From positions 1,240,001-1,304,000 of the forward strand of contig JADKAF010000001.1 in the NCBI GenBank assembly GCA_016719295.1: 64,000 nucleotides of DNA, read 5' to 3'. Source of the DNA: Planctomycetota bacterium. Its GTDB lineage: Bacteria > Planctomycetota > UBA1135 > JADKAF01. Numbering within the stretch: position 1 is the first letter of the stretch; each line of letters opens with the position of its first letter. Shown in pieces: positions 25,934-33,456 of the stretch. A model generated the notes under the pieces. It did not search any database. It saw only the letters and a program-made list of their open reading frames with translations, and was not told the DNA's origin. A program made the position numbers and the translations under genes.

Positions 25934-27087
25934 TCGACGACCTCTTGCACCGTGCCGAGCAACCCGATCACGAACGCGCTCCGACGCTCACGACCTTCGG
26001 CTTCGTCTTCGCGCAGTGCTACGCGGACCGGACGCCGATGGAACAGAGGATCCAAGGATCCGTCGGCGGCGAAGTGGATGGAGATCTCGGTCGCGGGAGC
26101 CGCATCGCCGCGGAGCTCCGAGAAGCCGAGGCCTTCGGGCAGCTCGACGGGACCGATGCTCGCGATGCGCCGCAGCTCGAGGTCATCGAGGTCCCACGCG
26201 TTGCTGAGGCCCTCGCCGATCAGGAGATCGCTGCCATCGTTCACCGCGAGGCGCGCCGGCGCGGAGAGGATCTCGCGCGCCACGACCCGGCCGTCGACGA
26301 GCAGGCGGGCGACGCGCCCATCGAAGTCCAGCTCGAGCCGCATCCAGCGCTCCGGAACGACGACGCCCGGACCGCTCTTCAGCGTGAGCTCGCCTGCGGG
26401 ACGAGAGGCCGTGCGCCCTTCCTCTTCCTCGCCGGGCCGAGACGCGAGGAACACGCGCCCCAGGAGGCCGCCGCGCCGCGTGAGCGCGAGCTCGAAGCTG
26501 CGCGGCCGCAGCGCGAGAAGACCGCTGGCTTCCTCGGGGAGCCGCGCGCTGAAAGCGATGCCGAAGCCGTCGTCGGTCTGGAAGGCGCGTCGGCCGGCCA
26601 GAGGATAGACCAGGCGTCCGCCGCTCTCGAAGGCCGCATAGCCACCCGGTGCTCCACCGCTCTGCTCCGCACGCACCCCGCTGGCCTGCAGCTCGATGGC
26701 CGCTCCCGAGTCGTAGCCCCAGAACGGCCCCGCCGTCGGCGGCGGCGAGCCCTGCGGGTCCGCCGGCCAGCTCTTCTCGAGCGAGCTCTCGAAGTGCCAT
26801 TGGCCGATGTCGAGGAAGTGGTAACCCGTGGCTCGCCCGCGCGTGGCATCGAGCTCGAGGCGCGCCGGCGTCTGCGAGCTCACCGCCTGCTCGCGCGTGG
26901 CGCGGAGCAACGAGCGCACCATCCCGACGGCGCCGCGGGCGCCGACCGAGATGCTCGAGAAGAGCCCCGTGCCGAGACCGAAGAGCGTCGCGAGGATGGC
27001 CATCACGACCATCAGCTCGAGCAGAGTGAAGCCGCGCGTTCCGCGCCGCCGCGTTCCGCTTTCGTACCCTCGCGCGCTCGTCCGCAT
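25930..27087 (-). CDS. GspH-like pseudopilin with LamG-like C-terminal domain
   Basis: Protein of about 385 residues. The prepilin site is RG|FTLLELMVVMAILATLFGLG with Glu5, then a GspH/FimT-type stretch (VRSLLRATREQAVSSQTPARLEL in pieces). The remaining about 280 residues are beta-rich and end in a laminin-G-like pattern (RWMRLELDFDGRVARLLVDG, then NAWDLDDLELRRI). Normal GspH is about 170-200 residues. The ATG at 27087 is chosen because GAGAGG precedes it and a sensible leader results; the frame stays open to 27153. It follows the GspG-like gene by 10 bp. Confidence 0.75.
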   Translation of the reverse strand: MRTSARGYESGTRRRGTRGFTLLELMVVMAILATLFGLGTGLFSSISVGARGAVGMVRSLLRATREQAVSSQTPARLELDATRGRATGYHFLDIGQWHFESSLEKSWPADPQGSPPPTAGPFWGYDSGAAIELQASGVRAEQSGGAPGGYAAFESGGRLVYPLAGRRAFQTDDGFGIAFSARLPEEASGLLALRPRSFELALTRRGGLLGRVFLASRPGEEEEGRTASRPAGELTLKSGPGVVVPERWMRLELDFDGRVARLLVDGRVVAREILSAPARLAVNDGSDLLIGEGLSNAWDLDDLELRRIASIGPVELPEGLGFSELRGDAAPATEISIHFAADGSLDPLFHRRPVRVALREDEAEGRERRSAFVIGLLGTVQEVVE

Positions 27088-27097
27088 CCTGGGCCTC

Positions 27098-27757
27098 TCA
27101 GTCCTTGCCGAAGAGCTGTAGATCGTCGTCGTCGCCGAAGATCTCGTTCGCACCGGCGCTCAAGATCTGCCAGGAGCCGCGCGTGCGCTTCGGATCATCG
27201 ACCTTGGTGATCGCGGGGACGTAGACCTCATCGAAGCCATCGCCTTCGGCCGAGCGCAGCTTGGTCTTCTGGCCCGCGTCGTCGGTCAGCGTGCACAGGT
27301 AGACCAGCGGATTGCCCCACGCATCGCAATGCTCGCGATAGCCGTCGCCATCGGTGTCCTGCAGGAACTTCTCGTCGATCCCGGGGCTCTTCCCGAGCGA
27401 TTCGAAGATCAGGTAGAGGATCTCGCTGCCCGCATTGGCCTCGCTCCCGCCTTCGAGCTGCTTGCCTTCCAAGCCGCGCAAGCGCGACGCATGCGCCGTC
27501 GCGAACGCGCGGAACTTCCTCCAGTCTCCCGACGGGAAGGAGCCGAGGTCGCGCTCCAGGTTCGAGAGCGAGACGCTGAGCTCCTGCATCGAGGCCGTGG
27601 TCTGCGTCTCCTCCGCGGCCGTGAACGCCTTCAGCACGCCGGTCGTGAGCAGCGCCGTGACGAGGATCGCGATGATCATCATCACCGCGAGGAGCTCGAT
27701 CAGCGTGAACCCGGCGGCGGTGGAGCCGCGCGTCGCGCGATGGGTCGGCAGGTGCAT
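27098..27757 (-). CDS. GspG-like major pseudopilin
   Basis: Protein of 219 residues. The leader MHLPTHRATRGSTAAG precedes FTLIELLAVMMIIAILVTAL with Glu5. The C-terminal half has the GspG-type features DTDGDGYREHCDAWGNPLVY and a following aspartate-rich turn (IFGDDDDLQLF), compatible with the calcium-binding loop of the major pseudopilin. Slightly larger than classic GspG (about 140 aa). Probably forms the shaft of the pseudopilus whose tip is made by the H-, I-, J- and K-like proteins downstream. Confidence 0.82.
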   Translation of the reverse strand: MHLPTHRATRGSTAAGFTLIELLAVMMIIAILVTALLTTGVLKAFTAAEETQTTASMQELSVSLSNLERDLGSFPSGDWRKFRAFATAHASRLRGLEGKQLEGGSEANAGSEILYLIFESLGKSPGIDEKFLQDTDGDGYREHCDAWGNPLVYLCTLTDDAGQKTKLRSAEGDGFDEVYVPAITKVDDPKRTRGSWQILSAGANEIFGDDDDLQLFGKD

Positions 27758-27818
27758 GGGCTTCCCCTTTGGTTGCGGTGCTGCGAGCCGGCGCGCCGAG
27801 CGGAGCGCCGTCCTGGGC

Positions 27819-30635
27819 TTAGTTGTCGCGGTACTGGACGCGGATGTTGTCGATGCGCAGCTCGGCGGGCCGATCGGTGTCGCCTTCGGCGAAGAAGACG
27901 AGCTTCAAGCCGCCGCTGCCGGCCTGCTCCTGGAGCGGGCGCATCTCGATCCACTCCTCGCCGGGGTGCACGCAGGCGCCGCCGACGGTGAGGCGCACTT
28001 CCGCGGTCTGGCCGTTGCGACCGCGGTAGTGACGCGCCTCCAAGCGCACGCGCACCGCTTGATCCGCGGGCCAGTCGAAGGGCTTCTCGAGGAACGCCGT
28101 ATCGGCGAGCCACTCCTGCCCCTGACCGCCGGCGGTCTTGATGTACTGCGTCATGCGCTGGTCGGTGGCTTCGTCGACGACGTTCGACACGCCGAAGAGG
28201 AAGCTCGGGTTCGCGAGGTCGGGGCCCTTGCCTGCGTCGAGCGGCATGCGCCCCACCACGAGACCCACGCGCGCCTTGTTGCTCGCGGGGACCCAGAGGT
28301 CGGCCTCGACGGAGAGGAAGTCCACGGGCCGCTCGATCAAGGTCTGCGTCCAGAACGCCGTGCGTCCGCGCTGCTTGAAGCGCCCGGAGAAGCGCAGACC
28401 CGAGCCCTCGAGCTGCGCGCCATAGGCGTTCGGCGCCGTGGCCGCTTCACCGGCAGCCCAGCGCGCGAGACGCGCCGGCACGCCTTCGGCCTCGACCGCG
28501 GGCTCCCACTCGAAGAGCGCCAGCGGCTGCTCGCGATCGAGCAGGTCCTCGAACTCGCGCGCGTTTCGCGCGCGGTCGAGCTGGGTCACGAGATCGCGGA
28601 CATAGCGCAGCAACGGATTGCGCAGATCCTCGGTCTCGATGCGCCGAGCGATCTCTTCGAAGGTTTCGATCACGGGACCGATGTCCCCCCTCGCGCGCAG
28701 GCGCTCGTAGCGCACGAGCGCTTGGCCGATGCGCGCGGCGTGGTGCAGCGGATCGAGGCGCAGAACCGTCTGGAAGCGCTGCTCCGCGGCCTCGAGGCGC
28801 TTGCGTCCGAGCTCGGAGAGCCCCGATAGATAGGCCCCCTGGACGAAGCGCTCTTCGGCGCTCGCCACGCGATCGAGCAGCGCTCCCGCGCTCTGCGCAT
28901 CGCGCGCCAGACCGGCGGTCGCGCCGGACAGGAAGAGCGCGTCCTGCATGTCGGGTGCGCGGCGCAGCAACGCCCCGAGCGACGCAGCCGCATCCTCCAG
29001 CTCCCCGCGCCGCAAGAGGATCGCGCCGCGCAGGTACAGCAGCCAGACGTCCTCCGGGTCGATCGCGAGTCCCGCCTGCGCCTCGACGTCGGCGAGCTGA
29101 TCATCGCCGGCGAGCAAGTACATCCATGCGAGGCCGCGACGCGCGCCGACGGTATCGAGCGTGCCTCGCTCGGCGATCTCGCGCAGCCGATCGCGCAAGG
29201 AGATCAGCAGAGGGCGCACCGCGATGATCGCCGCTTCGCGCGCCTTCGCCAGCGCATCGCGCCGCTCCGGCGCCGTAGCACGGTCGCTGATCTCCTCCGC
29301 GGCGCGGTCTGCCGCGAGCGTGTAGCAGCGGGCCGCTCCGAGCTCGGCCGCGACCGCGAGATCGAGCGCGCTCATCCCCAGCGCGCGCGCCTCGCCTCCG
29401 AGCTGCGCGAAGAACTCCGCATGGGCGACGAGCGCCTCGACGGCGTCAGCGCGCGGCTTCACCTGCGCGCTGCGCTCGAGGAAGGCCGCGAGTGCCCGCG
29501 CCTGTAGCCACGCCGGATCCCTGTCCTCGGCGAGCGCGGTGGCCCCCGCGGTCGCGAGCTTGGAGAGCTCGGCCAGATCGCCGGCGCCGTACGCGGCGCG
29601 CAGGACCGCGGCGAAGGTCGCGCCTTCGAGCGGCTGCGCGGGCCGCGTCGCCCAAGCGGACGCGGCCCGCCCGCTCGCGCAGAGCCCCTCGGCTGCTTCG
29701 CGCCAGAGCGCCTGCGCTTCGGCCGCGACGAGCGGAACCGTTCCGAGGGCCTCGACGGCGCGCTGGAGATAGCTGGCGCCGTCCTCGCGCAGACCGACGC
29801 GCTGCAGGAACTGCCCGTAGGCGAGGAGCGCGCGCGGGTCGCGGCCGTGCGGGCCTTCGCCCTGCGCTCCGATCAGCTTCTCGCGGAAGAACGCGAACGC
29901 TTCGTCCCAGCGCAGCGACTCGTCCAGCCAGCGCGCTTGCCCGACCAGCGCGTGGATGTCGTTCGGCGCGAGCGAGAGCCAGCGCTCGAACGCTCCGTCG
30001 ATCCACTCGGCGCGGCCTTCGGCCCAGCGCTGGTCCCAGACCGCGGCGAGCTCGCGAGGGAAGTCGGGCGCGGCGATCGAGGCGAGACGCGGCCCTTGCC
30101 AGGGCGCGTCCTGTGCGGCGGCCGCCGCGGGGCGACTCTCCGCCGAGGCTTCGCTCGGAGCGCTTTCCTCCGCGGAGCTTCCTTCCGCCTCTTCCGACGC
30201 CGCGGCCGTGCTCTCCGCCGGAGCGATGATCTCGGCGGGGAAGGCCGCGGGAGTGCCGCGCAGCAAGCTGCCGAGGAGCCTCCACGAGCCATGCGATGCC
30301 GGCGGCGGCGGCAAGAGCTCGAGCTCGTAGGCGAAGACCTGCGGCGAGGCGAGATCGGGCAGCGCGAGGCGCGTGCCGATGCGCGGCCGCGCGAAGGGAT
30401 CGCGCTCGCGCAGATCCACGAAGCGACGCATGTCGTCGGGATTGCGCACGCGGTCCAGGCGATCGACGCGATGGACCGGCGCCACCTCGAGATCGAGGAA
30501 GAGGTTCGGCGCGGCGATCTTGCTGCGCTCGCGTTGAACGACACGAGCGGCTTCCGCGGGACGCTCTCCGCCGAGGAAGTAGAGCCCGGCGACGAGCGCG
30601 GCGACCACACCGCAGGTGACCATCTCCTTGTTCAC
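27819..30635 (-). CDS. TPR protein with N-terminal membrane anchor, GspC/PilP-like motif
   Basis: Protein of 938 residues. One membrane helix (VTCGVVAALVAGLYFLGG) is followed by an extracytoplasmic region with RERDPFARPRIG at about residues 77-88. The R-D-P-F-x-x-P motif is typical of PilP/GspC-family assembly proteins. An Ala/Ser/Glu linker (about 140-175) leads to tandem TPR-like helices to about residue 670. The last about 230 residues are a beta-rich jelly-roll-like domain (RVRLEARHYRGRNG, ending PAELRIDNIRVQYRDN). It sits between the GspM- and GspG-like genes where an inner-membrane/secretin linker would be expected. Role as a GspC analogue is inference. Confidence 0.6.
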   Translation of the reverse strand: MNKEMVTCGVVAALVAGLYFLGGERPAEAARVVQRERSKIAAPNLFLDLEVAPVHRVDRLDRVRNPDDMRRFVDLRERDPFARPRIGTRLALPDLASPQVFAYELELLPPPPASHGSWRLLGSLLRGTPAAFPAEIIAPAESTAAASEEAEGSSAEESAPSEASAESRPAAAAAQDAPWQGPRLASIAAPDFPRELAAVWDQRWAEGRAEWIDGAFERWLSLAPNDIHALVGQARWLDESLRWDEAFAFFREKLIGAQGEGPHGRDPRALLAYGQFLQRVGLREDGASYLQRAVEALGTVPLVAAEAQALWREAAEGLCASGRAASAWATRPAQPLEGATFAAVLRAAYGAGDLAELSKLATAGATALAEDRDPAWLQARALAAFLERSAQVKPRADAVEALVAHAEFFAQLGGEARALGMSALDLAVAAELGAARCYTLAADRAAEEISDRATAPERRDALAKAREAAIIAVRPLLISLRDRLREIAERGTLDTVGARRGLAWMYLLAGDDQLADVEAQAGLAIDPEDVWLLYLRGAILLRRGELEDAAASLGALLRRAPDMQDALFLSGATAGLARDAQSAGALLDRVASAEERFVQGAYLSGLSELGRKRLEAAEQRFQTVLRLDPLHHAARIGQALVRYERLRARGDIGPVIETFEEIARRIETEDLRNPLLRYVRDLVTQLDRARNAREFEDLLDREQPLALFEWEPAVEAEGVPARLARWAAGEAATAPNAYGAQLEGSGLRFSGRFKQRGRTAFWTQTLIERPVDFLSVEADLWVPASNKARVGLVVGRMPLDAGKGPDLANPSFLFGVSNVVDEATDQRMTQYIKTAGGQGQEWLADTAFLEKPFDWPADQAVRVRLEARHYRGRNGQTAEVRLTVGGACVHPGEEWIEMRPLQEQAGSGGLKLVFFAEGDTDRPAELRIDNIRVQYRDN

Positions 30636-30669
30636 AGATCCGACCTAGGCAGGAGTTTCGGTGGGTCGA

Positions 30670-31650
30670 TCAACGCTCGTCATCGGACGGCGCGCTCGGC
30701 AGCTCGGCGAAGAGCCGCGCGACGACGGTGAGCTGGAGCTCGAGCTCGCCGTCCTGGTTCTCGCTGGTGGCCTCGTAGGCGAGGCTGGTCGGCGCTTCGG
30801 GCTGCAGCGGCCACGGCCGGCCCTCGCGCCGAAAGTAGGCGTTCGCTCCGCTCTGCCCTTCGATCGGCACGCGGTCCTCCCCGTCGGCGTTGCGCGAGAG
30901 CGCTTCGCCACCGCTACCGAGAGCGTCGCTCAGGAAGAGACGCACGTGCCGCGACGGCCCGCGGAGCGCGAACTCCACGGGGATCTCCGCGCCGAGCAGC
31001 TGCTTCTCGTCCGGGGACGAGCGCCGCGTCGCGGCGCTGCCCTTGTCGAGGGTCTTCACCTCGACGGTGAGCTTGTGATGCGCGGCGAGCTGCAGCACGC
31101 GATCGGCGAGATCGAGCGCCACGAGGAAGCGCTCGGGGCGCGAGAGCTTGCCTTCGGTCGCGCCATCCTTCGGGTACTTCTCGAAGAGTTCGACGAAGCG
31201 CTTGCCGGTCCAGCGCGTGGCGAGCGCCGTGCGCCAGAACGCGTCGAGCGCGGCCGCCGCCTCCGAGCAGAGGAACGACGGCTGCGGCGTGCCCTGCGGC
31301 ACGACGAAGGTGATGTCATTGCGGAAAGGCCAGCTCTTGCGGGTCGCGAAGTGCGCGGCCTCCGCGAAGGCGCGAAACGCCCGCTCTTCTCGCTCGGCCT
31401 CTCGCGCGAGTGCGCGCCCCGCGTCCTCGGCGTAGAGGCCGACCGGCGCACGACGCGCGCCGGCGGGACGCGGCTTCGGCGGCGGGCTCGTCACCGACGT
31501 GCTCGCGCGCTGGATCGAGGCGCGAAGCTTCCCAGCTTGATCCTCGGCGCCGCCGATCAGCGTGCACTTCGCGAGCAGGAAGACGACCGCGCTCGCGAGC
31601 AGGCCGAGGATGAAGGTCTTGTGGGACTGCCAGATCTCGTTCAGGTCCAT
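30670..31650 (-). CDS. GspM/PilO-like inner-membrane assembly protein
   Basis: Protein of 326 residues: a short cytoplasmic N-terminus, a membrane helix (FILGLLASAVVFLLAKC, about 14-30), then a periplasmic helical stretch and a ferredoxin-like alpha/beta region (FLVALDLADRVLQLAAHHKL, VEFALRGPSRHVRLFL). This is the GspM/PilO layout. It starts 19 bp after the GspL/PilM-N gene stops, the usual gene order for L-M or M-N-O in these machines. Sequence identity to named families is weak, so the call leans on topology and position. Confidence 0.6.
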   Translation of the reverse strand: MDLNEIWQSHKTFILGLLASAVVFLLAKCTLIGGAEDQAGKLRASIQRASTSVTSPPPKPRPAGARRAPVGLYAEDAGRALAREAEREERAFRAFAEAAHFATRKSWPFRNDITFVVPQGTPQPSFLCSEAAAALDAFWRTALATRWTGKRFVELFEKYPKDGATEGKLSRPERFLVALDLADRVLQLAAHHKLTVEVKTLDKGSAATRRSSPDEKQLLGAEIPVEFALRGPSRHVRLFLSDALGSGGEALSRNADGEDRVPIEGQSGANAYFRREGRPWPLQPEAPTSLAYEATSENQDGELELQLTVVARLFAELPSAPSDDER

Positions 31651-31669
31651 GCGTATCGCGCGCGCGGGA

Positions 31670-33373
31670 CTACCGCGGCTTCTCGCCCCCCGTCTCGGCC
31701 TCGGCGACTTCGGCTTCGGGCTCGACCTCGCGCGTGGGCGCGAAAGGATCGATCTCCAGAACGAGCGAGGCGCGCTTCATCGCCTGCGGCACCTTCGCCC
31801 CTTCGAGAACCCGGCATTGCTGCGGAGTGAAACGCCCGGGCGCGAGCAGGCCGTTCTCGTAGAACGAGCGGCGATCGCGCGCCCAGTCGCCGCCGCGCTG
31901 CATGTAGTGGATGGCGATCTGTACGATCGGCCGCCCGTCGATCCCCGAGCCCGCCGAGGCGGAGGCGCGGGCGAGCTGCACGCGCTCGATGGTGAAGTCC
32001 TCGGGCAGGACGCTCTGCACCGTCTCGAGCGCGGCGAGCAGCGCCGGGGAGGCCTGCAGCCACGGCTCGATGCGCGCGGAGCGCCCCCAGAGCTCGCTGA
32101 AGGACTCCGCCGCCCGCGTCGCCTGTTGGTCAGCGGCCAGCAGCGCGCTCACCCGCGCGCCGTGCGTCTTCTGGTAGCGCTCGAGGATGCCGCGCGTCTC
32201 GGAGGCGCGATCGTAGGCCAGGATGAGATATGCCAACGCGAGCACGCCGGCGGCGACGAGGAAGCTCGTGCGCTGCAGCAGATTCCGCCGCCGCGCGAGC
32301 GAAGGCGGCACGATCTCGAGCTGGTAGAGCTTGGGATCGGCTTCCGCGAGCGCGTGCCCCAGCGCGACCACGGCCTCGAGGCGCTGGCCTTCGAGAGCCT
32401 CGAAGAGCTCGTCGGGGAGCTCCGAGAGATCGATGTCGTCGAAGGGATCGAAGAGCTCGACGGGCAAGCCGGTGGTCGTCGCGAGGTACGGGCAGAGACC
32501 GCCCGTCCGTGCGCCGCCCCCGCAGAGCAGGATGCGATCGACCTTGAGCTCGGAGATCTTCGCTTGCGTGCGCGCGAACATCTGCGCGCTCTGCAGCAGC
32601 GAGTTCAGCTGCCCGGCGGGTCCGAGCAGGGCTTGCGTGACCTTCTCGGCCTTCGGGCTCGCGTAGCTGCCCTTCTTCGCCGGATCCAGATCGGCTTGAT
32701 CGCGCAGCAGCGCGATCGCCTCCTCGCGCGTGACGCGCAGCTTCTCGCGCAGCGCCTCGACGAAGAAGCGCGCGCCGCCGGAGAGATTGCGCGCGAAGTA
32801 GAGATCGGTGCCGTTCGCGATCGCGACGTCGGTGTTCTCCTCGCCGATCGAGGCGATGAGCACGGTGCTGCCGCCCTCGGGATCCGTGCGCAGCCAAGCA
32901 TCGAAGAGCGCGACCGCGTTCGGTGAGAAGCCCTTCGCGCGCAGCTTGGTCGACGCCTTGAGCTCGCTGGCGAGCTCCTCCAGCAGCGAGGCCTTGGTGA
33001 GCGCGATGCCCACCGTGAGCTCGTCGGAGAGGCTCGGCGGGTGCAGCAGGTTGAATCCGCCGACGATGTCGCCGCCCGACTGCTCGTTGAGCTCCGAGAC
33101 CTCGAAGTCCACGAACTTCTTGAGCTGCGCGTCGCCCGTGTCGGGGATCTGCAGATAGCGGAACATCGCATCGCGCCCGGTGACGCCGATGCGGGCGGCC
33201 GCGGGTTTCACGCGCGCTCCGTCGAGCGCCGCGATGAGCGCCTCGGTAGCGGGCTCGCCTTGACGCGGCGAGCTCACGAAGCCGCTCAGCGTGAAGACAC
33301 CCTTCTTGTCGTAGCCCTGGACGATGCGCACCGCCGTGGTGCCTACGTCGATCCCAGTCGCGAGCTTCGCCAC
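31670..33373 (-). CDS. PilM-PilN fusion / GspL-like protein
   Basis: Protein of 567 residues. The N-terminal actin-like ATPase domain of PilM type has GIDVGTTAVRIVQG (phosphate 1), the PDTGDAQLKKFVDFEVSEL segment, IASIGEENTDVAIA (phosphate 2) and ILLCGGGARTGGL (adenosine). A membrane helix follows at about 365-388 (SFLVAAGVLALAYLILAYD), then a PilN-like periplasmic region. A single chain joining both parts is the architecture of GspL. GTG start at 33373 with GAGGT upstream. It provides the cytoplasmic-to-membrane link of the pseudopilus machine. Confidence 0.85.
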   Translation of the reverse strand: MAKLATGIDVGTTAVRIVQGYDKKGVFTLSGFVSSPRQGEPATEALIAALDGARVKPAAARIGVTGRDAMFRYLQIPDTGDAQLKKFVDFEVSELNEQSGGDIVGGFNLLHPPSLSDELTVGIALTKASLLEELASELKASTKLRAKGFSPNAVALFDAWLRTDPEGGSTVLIASIGEENTDVAIANGTDLYFARNLSGGARFFVEALREKLRVTREEAIALLRDQADLDPAKKGSYASPKAEKVTQALLGPAGQLNSLLQSAQMFARTQAKISELKVDRILLCGGGARTGGLCPYLATTTGLPVELFDPFDDIDLSELPDELFEALEGQRLEAVVALGHALAEADPKLYQLEIVPPSLARRRNLLQRTSFLVAAGVLALAYLILAYDRASETRGILERYQKTHGARVSALLAADQQATRAAESFSELWGRSARIEPWLQASPALLAALETVQSVLPEDFTIERVQLARASASAGSGIDGRPIVQIAIHYMQRGGDWARDRRSFYENGLLAPGRFTPQQCRVLEGAKVPQAMKRASLVLEIDPFAPTREVEPEAEVAEAETGGEKPR

Positions 33374-33456
33374 GGATTACCTCGAGCAGGAATGCGCGAT
33401 GGAGAGAAGCGGTCGCCGCACCGGCGCAGGTGCGTGACCACGAGGCGAGTGCAGGC

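Noticed and set aside
20843..26608. About 1900-codon open frame on the + strand across the pseudopilin genes
   Set aside because: It spans two real genes on the other strand, is full of Arg/Ala/Gly and has no recognisable domain.
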